Source: a bacterium C-53
Lineage (GTDB): Bacteria > Bacillota > Clostridia > Lachnospirales > Lachnospiraceae
NCBI GenBank assembly: GCA_003612525.1
Contig: RAZD01000007.1
Coordinates: 1-64,000 of the forward strand
Reading direction: 5' to 3'
DNA length: 64,000 bases
Made by a program: the position numbers and the translations under genes. Under the pieces are notes generated by a model. That model was not told the DNA's origin, did not search any database, and saw only the letters and a list, made by a program, of their open reading frames with translations. Positions 35,221 through 45,684 of the stretch are shown here, one piece after another; the first letter of the stretch is position 1; each line of letters begins with the position of its first letter.

Positions 35221-36888
35221 TCATTTTAATCGGAAAGAACTTGTCAAACTCTTAAGAAGTCCGGCCTGAGAAGACAGCTCTTCACTTGCCGCAGCACATT
35301 CCTCACTCGTTGCGGAATTATTCTGAACTACAGCGGAAATCTGTTCGACGCCTTCCGTCACCTGAGATATGGCTACCGTCTGTTGTTCAACCGCTTCCAC
35401 AACAACCGCCATATTCGTGGTAACATTCCCCGCAATCTGATTCGTACGGTCCAGAGACTCCGTAACTTTATTTACCACCTCACTGCCTTCGGTAACCGCG
35501 GTAATGGAACTCCCTATCAGTTCCTTTGTCGCTTTGGCCGCTTCATCAGACCTTGCGGCAAGACTTCGTACCTCTTCAGCCACCACAGCAAAACCTTTAC
35601 CTGCAGAGCCTGCCCGTGCAGCCTCAACAGCAGCATTCAACGCCAGAATATTAATCTGAAAGGCAATATTTTCAATCGTAGCTATAATAGTATTGATTTC
35701 CTTTGACGAACCGGAAATATTCTCCATTGCCACATTCAGGTCTTTTACAAACTCCATACTAATACCCAGCTGAGCGCCGGCCTGATTTACAAATTCACCT
35801 ACCTCTGCTGCAGCGGAAGAAGTTCTCTGCGCATTCTCAGAAATACCGGCAATCGTTGCGGAAATCTCCTGAACCGAGCTAGCCTGTTCAGTAGCTCCCT
35901 GCGCTAATGACTGCGCACTGCTGGATACCTGATCAGACCTTGTGGATACCTGATTTGCACTGGCCGCAATCTGTCCTATCGTGTTGTTCAGTTCCGCTTG
36001 AATGCTGTCAAGGGACTCTTTAATGGAATGAAAATCCCCCAAATAATCCTGACGGGTACTCTGTGTTAGATCACCGCCGGCTATAGACCCCAGTACATTA
36101 TCAATCTCACCAATGTACCCCTGCAAACGCCGAATTGTTTCCTCAAAAATCTGGCCCAGAACACCGATCTCATCATTGGAGCGTATGTCTACATGTACCT
36201 TCTCACCAGCGGCCAATCCCAAGTCTCCGCCTTCCAGCCTCATCGCCATATGGGTAATCTTACGCAGCGGAGAAGTCACTCTTCCTTTCAGATAAAGGGC
36301 CATAATTACAACACAAATCACAATAATGATAGCGCTTATAATCGTGGCAAAATTGATAACATCACGCGTCTCCTGTTTTGCCTGCACCGTTGATATCCCT
36401 GCAAATATCAAACCATTTATCTGCCCATCCGCCCCCTTTGTCGGAACATAAGAACATAAATAACTATCTTCAAGAATCGTCGCCTCACCCACATACGATC
36501 TGCCCTGTTCGAGTACAATATCAACCAATTCAGGAGCCAGTTTTGTGCCTACTACTCTTTCTCCGTTCTGAATCACCGTACTGTAAACCCGAGTGTCACC
36601 CTTAAAAATAGTAAACTCACAATTCATGCGGCTTTTAAGCTCATCCAATATCTGATTTACATCATCACCCTCAGATATACGGCCAAGCTCAAGAGCCAGC
36701 ATATTCGTACCATTCGTACAACGTTCTTCCTGCATTCTTGTCACCAGAGAATTGAACATATTGACGCAGATGACCATCGCAACCACAACAGAAAAGATCT
36801 GCATTGCGACAACAACAGCACCGATTTTTCGTCCAATATGCTTATATTTTCTTCTTTTTCCGCCCTCTGGCATTTGGACTTTTTCCAT
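35221..36888 (-). CDS. Methyl-accepting chemotaxis protein (Cache sensor)
   Basis: A 555-residue chemoreceptor: TM1 (about 22-46), an extracytoplasmic single-Cache-like sensor (about 50-185), TM2 (about 187-210), HAMP (about 211-285) and a cytoplasmic signalling domain with the hairpin tip [18 protein letters not shown] and [14 protein letters not shown]. No CheW-binding pentapeptide is visible at the C-terminus. It sits between a sugar nucleotidyltransferase and a GH112 phosphorylase gene, with a second receptor upstream, suggesting taxis toward the sugar used by this locus. Confidence 0.92.
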   Translation of the reverse strand: MEKVQMPEGGKRRKYKHIGRKIGAVVVAMQIFSVVVAMVICVNMFNSLVTRMQEERCTNGTNMLALELGRISEGDDVNQILDELKSRMNCEFTIFKGDTRVYSTVIQNGERVVGTKLAPELVDIVLEQGRSYVGEATILEDSYLCSYVPTKGADGQINGLIFAGISTVQAKQETRDVINFATIISAIIIVICVVIMALYLKGRVTSPLRKITHMAMRLEGGDLGLAAGEKVHVDIRSNDEIGVLGQIFEETIRRLQGYIGEIDNVLGSIAGGDLTQSTRQDYLGDFHSIKESLDSIQAELNNTIGQIAASANQVSTRSDQVSSSAQSLAQGATEQASSVQEISATIAGISENAQRTSSAAAEVGEFVNQAGAQLGISMEFVKDLNVAMENISGSSKEINTIIATIENIAFQINILALNAAVEAARAGSAGKGFAVVAEEVRSLAARSDEAAKATKELIGSSITAVTEGSEVVNKVTESLDRTNQIAGNVTTNMAVVVEAVEQQTVAISQVTEGVEQISAVVQNNSATSEECAAASEELSSQAGLLKSLTSSFRLK

Positions 36889-36945
36889 ACTTTGATTCCT
36901 CCGTTATTTAAATAATATCACAATGTTTAATACTCTGATTTTGTA

Positions 36946-37149
36946 TTATACCATAGTATCAAATCTTTTAAAAGACCATTTACCAATTCGGACAGAAAAC
37001 AACAAATCCGACTGATCGCAACCGTCCTCACAGGAAGTTTTCTCTTCCACATATGTCATTCTTTCGATCTTCGTTTCCTTTCCCTGTCCATATAGAAAAA
37101 CTGCTGCAACCATGATACTTCCATCACAGATGCAACAGCCATTCATCAT
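36946..37149 (-). CDS. Possible small Cys-rich protein between chemoreceptors
   Basis: A 67-residue frame (MMNGCCICDGSIMVAAVFLY onward) fills most of the 285-bp gap between the two receptor genes. Codon use looks protein-like, and it has paired cysteines (CCIC; later CEDGC). No clear ribosome site precedes it and no family is recognised. It may be a real small protein or chance. Confidence 0.3.
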   Translation of the reverse strand: MMNGCCICDGSIMVAAVFLYGQGKETKIERMTYVEEKTSCEDGCDQSDLLFSVRIGKWSFKRFDTMV

Positions 37150-37173
37150 AATAATACTTTACATGGTTAAAAC

Positions 37174-38874
37174 TTATTCTTTCCTTAACTTAAACTGCCC
37201 TACAAGCCCATCCAGAGTGATTGCCTGTGCAGACAACTGCTCGCTCGTCGCAGAAGCTTCCTCTGCCGTTGCTGCATTGCTCTGTACAACTTCTGAAATC
37301 TGGTTTACACCGATCTCTGCCTGTCTGATTGACTCTGTCTGATCTTCCACCATAACCTTGAGGTTTCTGGAGAATTCGGCAATCTGCTTAATTCCATCCA
37401 CAACATCCAGAATTGCCTCCGATGCACGCTCTGCCGCACGATTACCCTCCGTAACCTCTCTTAAAGAACCTTCAATTAATTCTCTGGTGTCAACTGCCGC
37501 TTTTGCACTCTGATCCGCCAACTCTCTGATCTGATTTGCAACTACCGCAAATCCACGTCCTGACTCGCCGGCCCTTGCCGCCTCAATGGAAGCATTCAAA
37601 GACAGAAGATTTGTCTGCGCTGCAATGGACTCAATCTCTGAAATAATATCTCCGATTCTTGTGGAAGTCTCATCAATTCTTTCCATAGCGGTCATCATTG
37701 TATTCATTTCTTCACGACTGTTATCCGCTGCATTTGCATACTGCTGCGCTTTCATATAGGATTCTTCCGCGCTCTCTGCAGTCTTTTCCATTGTTGTTGC
37801 AATACTGCTGATTGTTGCCTGCAGCTCCTGCACTGCACCAGCCTGCTCCGTAGCTCCTTCTGCCAGATTCTGTGACGCATCCGCCAGATTTCCCGAACCT
37901 GCCTGTACCTGCTGCGAAGCCTCTCCGATTGAGCTCAGTGTTTCTGTCATCTGGTCTCTTAACCCACGCATGGATGATAACATTTTATGAAAATCACCGG
38001 TATACAGGTCTGCAATTTTCGTCACCACCGTATAGTCGCCGTTTGCCATCTCACCGAGCAGCTCCTGCATATCGAAAATAATCGCACTCAGATTATCAGC
38101 CATATGTACTGCATGATGCCCCATATCCTCTACCTCATCACCGGTATTAATCTCAGGGAAAGGTGAGGTGAGATCTCCCTCTGAAAATGTCTCAAGCCGT
38201 CCTCCAAGCTTATTCAGCGAACCTGAAATCTGTTTTGCAATCACTTTACCCATCTTCATGGAAGACAGCATTGCAATCACAATCGTTCCCACAATTACCA
38301 ATGATAAAATTATGCTTAATATTGTAAGCGTCCTTGACAAACTATTTCCTTCGGTCACCTTTACTTCGAGAAGGCTTTCCAATTGTGTATATATACTGTT
38401 ATAAACACCCGCAAGTTCATTCAGCGCCAGATCCTGTGCCTGTTTACAGAGTTCTCTGTCTGTTGTCGCCCCCAAATCTATGATCTGTGTATCAAGCTTC
38501 CAGTAATCATCCAGCTCTGACATAATTGCATCGTAAGTCGCCCTGCCATCCTCCGAAACAATCGTCTTTTCCACCTCTTTCATAGACTCCAAAAATGCTG
38601 CTTTACTCTCAGCATGCTGCTGCACTACAGCCGCAATAGCATCCGGATTATCATATCCGATCGCCGCCCGAAGTCCTGACCTAATATCGGCAAATTCAAA
38701 CATCGCCTTACCAATATCCCCCTCTGCAAAGCCAAAATTCTTCAGTGCGTAAGAATATCTGTTGGATATGACAATGATTGCAATCAAACCAACAATTGCC
38801 GCTATCGCAGTTATTGACGATACTGTGAAAAACGACCTGACCAGCTTTTTCTCAACCTTCTCTTTCTTGTGCAT
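37174..38874 (-). CDS. Methyl-accepting chemotaxis protein (4-helix-bundle sensor)
   Basis: A 566-residue chemoreceptor: TM1 (about 13-35), a helical extracytoplasmic domain resembling 4HB_MCP (about 40-180), TM2 (about 183-208), HAMP (about 210-265) and a signalling domain with [20 protein letters not shown] at the tip, followed by [16 protein letters not shown]. Unlike the neighbouring receptor, its sensor is helical, so the two probably sense different cues or a binding-protein complex. It is upstream of the Cache receptor on the same strand and downstream of GH112. Confidence 0.92.
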   Translation of the reverse strand: MHKKEKVEKKLVRSFFTVSSITAIAAIVGLIAIIVISNRYSYALKNFGFAEGDIGKAMFEFADIRSGLRAAIGYDNPDAIAAVVQQHAESKAAFLESMKEVEKTIVSEDGRATYDAIMSELDDYWKLDTQIIDLGATTDRELCKQAQDLALNELAGVYNSIYTQLESLLEVKVTEGNSLSRTLTILSIILSLVIVGTIVIAMLSSMKMGKVIAKQISGSLNKLGGRLETFSEGDLTSPFPEINTGDEVEDMGHHAVHMADNLSAIIFDMQELLGEMANGDYTVVTKIADLYTGDFHKMLSSMRGLRDQMTETLSSIGEASQQVQAGSGNLADASQNLAEGATEQAGAVQELQATISSIATTMEKTAESAEESYMKAQQYANAADNSREEMNTMMTAMERIDETSTRIGDIISEIESIAAQTNLLSLNASIEAARAGESGRGFAVVANQIRELADQSAKAAVDTRELIEGSLREVTEGNRAAERASEAILDVVDGIKQIAEFSRNLKVMVEDQTESIRQAEIGVNQISEVVQSNAATAEEASATSEQLSAQAITLDGLVGQFKLRKE

Positions 38875-39033
38875 TACTATATTCTCCTTTCTTCTGTTAA
38901 TTTTTTAACATTTGAAAAAAAATTAACGGCCACGTATTTATTATAATACATTATTGATTATAATCAAGACTTATTCCTATTATTATTTGTTTAATTTAAA
39001 AAAATTAACTATACATTTTTTTATTGTACTATG

Positions 39034-39065
39034 CAATAAGACGGGAATTTCTTCCCGCCTTATTG
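39034..39065 (-). terminator. Hairpin after the GH112 gene
   Basis: CAATAAG/CTTATTG and CGGGAA/TTCCCG pair across a TTTC loop with one mismatch. There is no minus-strand U-tract, so termination strength is uncertain. Confidence 0.55.
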
Positions 39066-39076
39066 AAATTTACATA

Positions 39077-41245
39077 TTATTCCACTTCATAATCAATCCA
39101 TTGCATCTCCATCGGAGCCATTTCAAGTTTCTTCATAAGCTCTCCATACACATAAAGCTCTGTCTGTCTGGGTTCTTTTGAATTATTAATCACTACAATT
39201 TTTCCGGTCTGTTCAAATACAGCAAGTTCAGTGTCTACATTTGTGACATAGAACTTCTTCATCTCATCTTCCTGATGCGCCGCATAATAGATTGCCCGCA
39301 ACAGGATCCGGCAATTCTGTGGGGAATACGGTAAACCGGTAAAATAAACACTGCGTCCCTTTCCATATTCATTCACCACAAGACGACTGTATTTTCCATC
39401 CATATTTAAAATCTGGTAATTCTCACCCTGCGCATAAATACGGCTCTTGCCCTCGCCAAAATCAATATCCTTCTCAATATCTTCCAGAATAAAGTGGCGG
39501 CTGTCCATTTCATTATACTTATCGGTACTCATTGAGAATCCTAATTCCCTGTCTACGCCAAGCACATCACTAAGCTGGAAATAGCGTCCCTGGTACTGGC
39601 AGGCGCTTGGCTCTCCGACTCCGATAAAACCGCCTCCTCCATCGACAAATCTGCGAATCGCACACACCACTTTTTCATCTTTCCAGTTTTCCGCGCCGCT
39701 CCACGAGGTATAAGCATCCCCAGCATTAATTATCACCTTTATATCAGGGTCAATACCACTGCGTATCTCATCAAAAGTAATAAATTCCACCTCGATCGGC
39801 ATTCCGCTCAAACACTCTATCACACCGACATAAGAATAAATCTCACGATACCAGAGCGCATGATGTACCTGATTCGACATCCATCTCCTTAAATTTCCCC
39901 AGCAGTTTAAGATGCCCACCTTAAAGGGAGCCGTGTACGCCTTCGTCCCCTGCATATTGTCATGTATCTGGCGGAATTCATCCACAACCTTTCCGATCTG
40001 CTCAATGAATCCCGGCCACTCAGACGCCAGCTTCAGATATCCGCCGTATCCGATTCTGTCAAGCGGAGAACGGAGAATTGCCCTCCTCGCCTTCATCCAG
40101 TTATCCTGTGCCTCTCCGATAGGATCTCCTCCCTCCGTAAATACATCAGGAAAGAAATAAGGCAGCAGACGCCCTTCTGTATATCTTACGCCCTTAATAT
40201 CCGATATCATCCGCAGGGTAACCCCGTCCCCTACAGACCCAACCACCGCATCAAGACCGATATTCTCAAAATATTTTCCAAAAGGTTCCGTTCCTATCCA
40301 ATGATCTCCGAGGAACATCATTGCTTCCTTGCCATAACTGTGTACAATGTCAACAAGCTCCTTCGCAAGTTTTGAAACTTCAATCTGTTGGAATTCAATA
40401 AAATCCAAAAACTGCTTCGAAGGCACTCTGAAAGTGGAATTATGATATCCCTGATCTACAATATATTCCGGGCGGAATTTATAACCGGCCCATTCCTCAA
40501 ACTGCTCTAAAATCCGCGGATTTACACTGGCGCTATATCCGAACCATTCAACATATTTCTCTCGTTTCTTATCATCAAAAGTAAGTGTGAACTGATGAAA
40601 AAATGTGGTAAACCGAACCACATCGACATCCGGATTCGCTTCACACCATTTCTTTAACCTTTCCTTTACAAAAAGCTGTGTTTTAGGCTGCCTCACATCA
40701 AAAGTAAGCTGGTGCGGTGCATCCTTCCAGTCATTCGTTATAAAGTTATACATATGCACCGGATCCCAGATCAGAAAAGCAAGAAAACTGACCGTATACT
40801 GATGGTATGGTATGGTTTCAATTACTACCTCCCCCGTATCCTCATCATACTCCCATTTTTCCACCGGAACAACGTCTCCCGTAGTTCTGTCTACAACCTC
40901 CCACCACCGCTTCGGCGAATCAATGGTATTGACCTTAAGCTGTTCCGTATGAAAGCCTTTCATAAGCTCTATACGCAGGCTTTCCCCTCTGGCTGTCACA
41001 CGATCACTGATCAGATACTCCTGCTGTATCTCTTCTGGATTTTTCATAGCCCAGTCATTGTCTTTCCTTGTAGTATAATAAGTCGCATATATTTTGGCAT
41101 CCTGGCTTAATAGCTCCTGCGGCATATTAGTACCGTCGCAATCCCTCAGGGCATCAGCGCCAAGCAGTTCCTTTAAGCGTATTGTTTCTTCAATCATGTC
41201 CACATCTGTCGGCAGCGTCAGTCTGCCCATTGTCCTATGTTCCAT
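39077..41245 (-). CDS. GH112 beta-galactosyl-N-acetylhexosamine phosphorylase
   Basis: A 722-residue cytoplasmic GH112 enzyme. It splits Gal-beta-1,3-GlcNAc (lacto-N-biose) or Gal-beta-1,3-GalNAc (galacto-N-biose) with phosphate to Gal-1-P and the HexNAc. Family motifs are ALRDCDGT (32-39), FFHQFTL (215-221) and DHWIGTEPFG starting at D314, which corresponds to the general acid of the Bifidobacterium enzyme. I choose ATG 41245 because GGAGGTAGGT stands just before it; a longer frame to 41302 has no RBS. Some clostridial GH112 members cleave Gal-beta-1,4-rhamnose instead, so the exact acceptor is uncertain. The nearby kinase favours HexNAc. Confidence 0.9.
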   Translation of the reverse strand: MEHRTMGRLTLPTDVDMIEETIRLKELLGADALRDCDGTNMPQELLSQDAKIYATYYTTRKDNDWAMKNPEEIQQEYLISDRVTARGESLRIELMKGFHTEQLKVNTIDSPKRWWEVVDRTTGDVVPVEKWEYDEDTGEVVIETIPYHQYTVSFLAFLIWDPVHMYNFITNDWKDAPHQLTFDVRQPKTQLFVKERLKKWCEANPDVDVVRFTTFFHQFTLTFDDKKREKYVEWFGYSASVNPRILEQFEEWAGYKFRPEYIVDQGYHNSTFRVPSKQFLDFIEFQQIEVSKLAKELVDIVHSYGKEAMMFLGDHWIGTEPFGKYFENIGLDAVVGSVGDGVTLRMISDIKGVRYTEGRLLPYFFPDVFTEGGDPIGEAQDNWMKARRAILRSPLDRIGYGGYLKLASEWPGFIEQIGKVVDEFRQIHDNMQGTKAYTAPFKVGILNCWGNLRRWMSNQVHHALWYREIYSYVGVIECLSGMPIEVEFITFDEIRSGIDPDIKVIINAGDAYTSWSGAENWKDEKVVCAIRRFVDGGGGFIGVGEPSACQYQGRYFQLSDVLGVDRELGFSMSTDKYNEMDSRHFILEDIEKDIDFGEGKSRIYAQGENYQILNMDGKYSRLVVNEYGKGRSVYFTGLPYSPQNCRILLRAIYYAAHQEDEMKKFYVTNVDTELAVFEQTGKIVVINNSKEPRQTELYVYGELMKKLEMAPMEMQWIDYEVE

Positions 41246-41315
41246 ACCTACCTCCATTTTAAAATACTTGTTCTCCACCACTTTATCACGTATTACTGTC
41301 ATCTCAGTATACTTT

Positions 41316-41343
41316 ATTATAACTGATAATTACCAAATAGCAA
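41316..41343 (-). promoter_or_regulatory. Promoter for the GH112 gene
   Basis: On the minus strand TTGCTA (41343-41338), a 16-bp spacer and a perfect TATAAT (41321-41316), about 70 bp before the GH112 start. Confidence 0.65.
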
Positions 41344-41420
41344 AGTAGTTTTCCATATTTTGTCGTACCAAAACCGACTGCCGAAATGCCACTTCACTTT
41401 TTATTTTTTCCTCCGCTGCT

Positions 41421-42821
41421 TTATGCCTCATCCACAATAGTCTGTATCCAGATGCCGCTTCTGACCATAAAAAAACCAATAACAACCTTGATAATTTCCG
41501 TAAACTGAACCATGAAAAATACAGTCTGTATCGGCCAACCCGTGTGATTTGCAAGAAAGTAGGCAAACGGAATCACAACAACCCATGTATAAACACTATC
41601 GAACAAAAATGTAATCCCTGTCTTTCCGCCTGAGCGCAATGTAAAATAAGAACAATGCGAAAATGAACAAAGCGGCATAACCAGCGCTGAGATAAGAATA
41701 AAATTTCTTGCAAGTTCTTTGATGCTTTCCTCTGTATTGTAAATAGAAGGAAATAATCTTCCAACCGCCACCATTACTATTGCCATGACAGTACAACATC
41801 CGACACTGAAAAAGATCATCTTGTTATCTGCATCTTTCGCTTCCTTAAGCCTTCCGGCGCCCAGAAGCTGGCCTACCACAATTGAAATGCAGCTGCCCAA
41901 CTGCAAATATACAATATTAAACAGATTTGTAATGGTAGAGGAGATGTTCTGCGCAGCCACAACTTCAAGCCCCCGTACCGCGTAGCACTGCACTATCACC
42001 GTCATTCCGGAAGCCCATAACATCTCATTCAGCATCAGAGGAAGCCCTTTGCGCACAATATCTTTCAAAATGCCGCCCGGAATACGCAGACTGTTGTACG
42101 CGCCTTTTATATACGGATTTTTCTCCTTATTTCTGTGTGTCCAGATCAACACAATCAAACATTCTGCAAAACGCGCAATTACCGTCGCAATTGCAGCGCC
42201 GGACACACCAAGCGCCGGAATCAGGTCGCCTGCACCGAAAATAAGCAAATAGTCCAGAATCAGGTTCGTGATTACCGCTGCAATCCCGCCAATCATCGGC
42301 ACCAGTGTCTGTCCGGTCTCACGAATTGAGCTTATGTATGTCTGTCCAATCGCAAAAGGCAAAAGTCCCGCCATCATAATAATCAGATATTCTTTCCCAT
42401 ATTTCAGCGCAAGAGAAATGTCTCCTACGCTGCCGCTGTCACTCAGATAAAGAGAAATCAGCTGCGTGCCTCCAAATCCCAGAAGGCAGAAGGCGGCACA
42501 GGAGATCAGAATACTCGCATACATTTTAAAACGAAACGTATATTTCTGTCCCTCGTAATCGCCTTTTCCATAAAATTGGGTGCCAAAAATACCCGCTCCG
42601 GAAACGCCTCCGAAAATGCAGATGTTAAAGACAAACATCAGCTGATTGACAATCGCCACACCAGACATCTGCTCCGTACCAATCTGCCCGACCATAATAT
42701 TATCCAGAAAACTGACAAAACTCGTAATCGCATTCTGTATAATCATCGGAACCGCCAGATAAAGTACCTTATGATAAAAGTGTCTGTCTCCTATAAATTT
42801 AGATTTGAATTTTCTCAACAT
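41421..42821 (-). CDS. MATE-family efflux transporter
   Basis: A 466-residue multidrug and toxin extrusion family protein with twelve predicted TM helices in two six-helix halves. The start RHFYHKVLYLAVPMIIQNAI with the FLDNIMVGQIG motif, and the mid-protein RKGLPLMLNEMLWASGMT, are typical of the family. MATE proteins export cationic compounds using Na+ or H+ gradients. The substrate is unknown. It is upstream of GH112 on the same strand, but GH112 has its own promoter, so they need not be co-regulated. Confidence 0.92.
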   Translation of the reverse strand: MLRKFKSKFIGDRHFYHKVLYLAVPMIIQNAITSFVSFLDNIMVGQIGTEQMSGVAIVNQLMFVFNICIFGGVSGAGIFGTQFYGKGDYEGQKYTFRFKMYASILISCAAFCLLGFGGTQLISLYLSDSGSVGDISLALKYGKEYLIIMMAGLLPFAIGQTYISSIRETGQTLVPMIGGIAAVITNLILDYLLIFGAGDLIPALGVSGAAIATVIARFAECLIVLIWTHRNKEKNPYIKGAYNSLRIPGGILKDIVRKGLPLMLNEMLWASGMTVIVQCYAVRGLEVVAAQNISSTITNLFNIVYLQLGSCISIVVGQLLGAGRLKEAKDADNKMIFFSVGCCTVMAIVMVAVGRLFPSIYNTEESIKELARNFILISALVMPLCSFSHCSYFTLRSGGKTGITFLFDSVYTWVVVIPFAYFLANHTGWPIQTVFFMVQFTEIIKVVIGFFMVRSGIWIQTIVDEA

Positions 42822-42951
42822 AAATAAACTCTCCCAAAATAAGAATGCAGCGCACGATTTGCGCGCCAGCCAGTCCGACTATTGTAATCAATCCACTGGA
42901 AAAAGTCAATAAATATGTCTATCAAAGAAACCGCTCTTTTAAGTGAAGTAG

Positions 42952-42980
42952 TTGAAAATACCATATTTATACACTATAAT
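42952..42980 (+). promoter_or_regulatory. Promoter for the DHH gene
   Basis: TTGAAA (42952-42957), a 17-bp spacer and a perfect TATAAT (42975-42980), 43 bp before the start codon. Confidence 0.8.
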
Positions 42981-43023
42981 AAAACAAAAACAGACTTTTA
43001 TTTTTGTGTATAAGGAGGGCACT

Positions 43024-43950
43024 ATGAGACTAATAACACGTTCGGACTTTGACGGTCTGGCATGTGGCGCGCTCTTAAAAGCCGCCGGCATTATAGACCA
43101 CTGGAAATTTGCACATCCGAAAGATTTACAGGATGGTCTTGTTGAAGTGACAGAAGATGACTGCCTTGCAAATGTTCCTTACGTAGAAGGATGCGGCCTA
43201 TGGTTCGACCATCATTCCAGTGAACATGAAAGACTTCAGTTAGAAGGAAAATACAAAGGCGAAAGCCGTATTACACCTTCCTGCGCCCGCATTATCTATG
43301 AATATTATGGCGGCAAAGAGCGTTTTCCTCAATTTGACGATATGATGAAAGCAGTGGATAAAGTGGATTCCGGCGACTTAACAATTGATGAAATCCAGCA
43401 TCCATCGGGATGGATTTTAATCGGCTTTCTGATGGACCCAAGAACAGGGCTTGGCCGTTGGCGCAACTTTACAATTTCGAACTATAAATTAATGGAAAAT
43501 TTGATTGATGCCTGTCGTACCATGACAACCGACGAGATTCTGGCGCTTCCGGATGTAAAAGAACGCATTGAAACTTATTTTGACCAGAATGAGAAATTTA
43601 TGGAAATGGTAAAAAAGTATACGCATACGGACGGGAATCTGATTCTTTCCGACCTGCGCGGCGTCGACCCGATTTATTCCGGCAACCGGTTTCTGATCTA
43701 TAGCATGTATCCTGAACAAAACATCTCTGCCTGGATTGTAAGCGGACGCGGCGGGCAAGGCTGCAGCGCAGCCTGTGGATACAGTATTCTTAACAGAACA
43801 TCCACGGTTGACGTTGGAAGTCTGATGCTGAAATACGGCGGAGGCGGACACAAAAAGGTAGGCACCTGCCAGTTCACCAACGAAAATATGGATACAGAAC
43901 TTCCAAAAATGCTTTCAGAACTCAGCGCTCTGGCAAATGAAACAAAATAA
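43024..43950 (+). CDS. DHH-family phosphoesterase
   Basis: A 308-residue cytoplasmic protein starting at ATG 43024 after AGGAGG. Metal motifs are RSDFDG (D8, D10) and FDHHSSEH (D62, H63, H64), with further acidic residues in DKVDSGD. The C-terminal DHHA1-like substrate loop is GGGGHKKVGTC. The family includes exopolyphosphatases, nanoRNases (NrnA) and cyclic-dinucleotide phosphodiesterases. This member, single-domain apart from DHHA1, cannot be assigned further. It is monocistronic, with its own promoter and terminator. Confidence 0.85.
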   Translation: MRLITRSDFDGLACGALLKAAGIIDHWKFAHPKDLQDGLVEVTEDDCLANVPYVEGCGLWFDHHSSEHERLQLEGKYKGESRITPSCARIIYEYYGGKERFPQFDDMMKAVDKVDSGDLTIDEIQHPSGWILIGFLMDPRTGLGRWRNFTISNYKLMENLIDACRTMTTDEILALPDVKERIETYFDQNEKFMEMVKKYTHTDGNLILSDLRGVDPIYSGNRFLIYSMYPEQNISAWIVSGRGGQGCSAACGYSILNRTSTVDVGSLMLKYGGGGHKKVGTCQFTNENMDTELPKMLSELSALANETK

Positions 43951-43955
43951 AACAG

Positions 43956-44012
43956 TATCCCCGCAGGGTATAGGGTATAAAAACCACGCTTATAAAAACT
44001 GCGGGGATATTT
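43956..44012 (+). terminator. Terminator of the DHH gene
   Basis: TATCCCCGCAG (43956-43966) pairs with CTGCGGGGATA (43999-44009) across a 32-nt loop, followed by TTTTG. The stem is a perfect 11 bp. Confidence 0.75.
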
Positions 44013-44111
44013 TGATTCCTCATCTGATTTTCATACACCATAGTTTCTGTCAACAGGTTTTATAATTATGATGCTATACCTATAAGGAAAAGCGATGGGA
44101 GGAAGAATTGA

Positions 44112-45671
44112 TTGAATGAAAAAAATCCGCAAATGCCAAAAAGCAGTTATTGTCTTGACAAAACAAGAAAAAAACTGCTTTCGTTATGGCTCGCAGTACT
44201 GTTTTTGTTTTTCGGAACAGCCTGCGCAATCTATGGGTGGACGCAGCTTCTGGAAGATAAATCAACATGGACCTACATGGAATACATAAAACTGGTCGTT
44301 GGATGGGGCGGCACATTGGGTCTTCTCGGACTTGGACTGCATATGACTTACACTTCCCTGCGTGATGCACTCTTTCCAGCCAAAAGCACACTGGCACGTT
44401 CCATCCGCTCCCAGCTTCCATACCCGGATTCCGCACCGGAAATCCATGAATTATTCGGAATGGTAGATCGTGATATTGAGGCGAATGGACAGTGGTTTGA
44501 CCATGTAGCAGTCGGAAAAGAATGGGTGCTTGGTGATATGGCAAGTTATATTCCCCGTATCCGTGTATTTTTCGGAAGAGATGAAATCCGAACCCGAACC
44601 AGCGGGGAGCGGGTAAATACAAGCCGGATTATAGAGCTTTACATACTGGACGACCGCCGGCAGACTCAGATTACCACGCTGCGCAATCCAAGAGAATTAC
44701 AGCCTCTTCTTGACTGTATCTCGCTCCGGGCCCCGGATGCTCTGTGCAGACCATACAGTGAATATTCCAGCTGGCGCAGGAAGCCGGATACTGAGTGGGA
44801 AAATATGCTGCGTGAATATCGGGTCAAGCAGGGAGAACGGGAAATGGAATCGTTCCAAAACCGAAATAAAGATGATGTGGCAGACCAGAATATGATACTT
44901 ACCTGTCCGGATAGCAGCGTAACTTCCAGAGTGACACCTGAATCCATCAGGCAAATGCTGACCCAGTGTCTGGAACAGGGGGAAGGCACCTTTTCTCTGA
45001 CTCCTGGTCAGCCGATCCTGCAAAACAACATTCGTTTTATTCAGTTAGAATGTTTTGCCGCCTTCTATGAAGATACAGAAAATCCATCCTGGCAGGAATT
45101 AACAGAATTTGGTGAAGCAGAGCTTACAATGAAAATGACATCTGGAGGAACCGGCAAAACAGTTCAATTCGCAAGAGTCCTTCAGACAGATATCCAGACA
45201 GCCGAACAGATTCTGTATACATGGTTTCAGGGAACACTTCCGGATTTCACAGACTGGGAGGCGGCGCCTCTTTCTATGGAACCAGAACCGCCGGCAGAAC
45301 GTGCAGTCCTGCCGCCGCATCTCGGCCTTTTGTCGTCCTCGGGAGTTTTCCAGAGCCACGACCGGTTTACTCTGGAAGACGTTGATGTCGCAGCACAAGG
45401 ACTGGAAGACAAAAGTTACCAGATGGTTGATCTGACCCTGCCGGGAGGCTATCTGTGGATGCGTATACAGGGCGGCGACAAAACAGACGGACGCTGCAAA
45501 ATCTCCGTGACCCGGGCAGATTCCGACAAACTGCGTTATTTCAGAAATATTTCCACACACAGACAGGCCGCATCCTGGCTGAGAGAGTTTGCGCAAGGAA
45601 CCTTCCATCCTGACTGGAAAGAATGGAAAGATTATACCAGGCAGGCCGCCAAAGAATCAAAAAAGAAATAG
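44112..45671 (+). CDS. Unknown two-TM membrane protein
   Basis: A protein of about 519 residues that I do not recognise. Two TM helices (about 22-44 and 60-80) are followed by a large soluble part (about 90-519). There is no repeat and no known catalytic motif. It starts at TTG 44112 with GGGAGG 10 nt upstream; ATG 44133 is a weaker alternative. A Sel1-repeat protein starts 13 bp after its stop, so the two are one operon and probably function together. The short N-terminal anchor and large soluble part, probably cytoplasmic, suggest a membrane-tethered sensor or adaptor, but this is only layout-based. Confidence 0.75.
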   Translation: MNEKNPQMPKSSYCLDKTRKKLLSLWLAVLFLFFGTACAIYGWTQLLEDKSTWTYMEYIKLVVGWGGTLGLLGLGLHMTYTSLRDALFPAKSTLARSIRSQLPYPDSAPEIHELFGMVDRDIEANGQWFDHVAVGKEWVLGDMASYIPRIRVFFGRDEIRTRTSGERVNTSRIIELYILDDRRQTQITTLRNPRELQPLLDCISLRAPDALCRPYSEYSSWRRKPDTEWENMLREYRVKQGEREMESFQNRNKDDVADQNMILTCPDSSVTSRVTPESIRQMLTQCLEQGEGTFSLTPGQPILQNNIRFIQLECFAAFYEDTENPSWQELTEFGEAELTMKMTSGGTGKTVQFARVLQTDIQTAEQILYTWFQGTLPDFTDWEAAPLSMEPEPPAERAVLPPHLGLLSSSGVFQSHDRFTLEDVDVAAQGLEDKSYQMVDLTLPGGYLWMRIQGGDKTDGRCKISVTRADSDKLRYFRNISTHRQAASWLREFAQGTFHPDWKEWKDYTRQAAKESKKK

Positions 45672-45684
45672 GAGAATTTATAGA

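Noticed and set aside
38910-38940. Possible SigD (flagellar) promoter before the second chemoreceptor
   Set aside because: A GCCGTTAA-like -10 is visible on the minus strand, but no TAAA box lies at 14-16 bp spacing.
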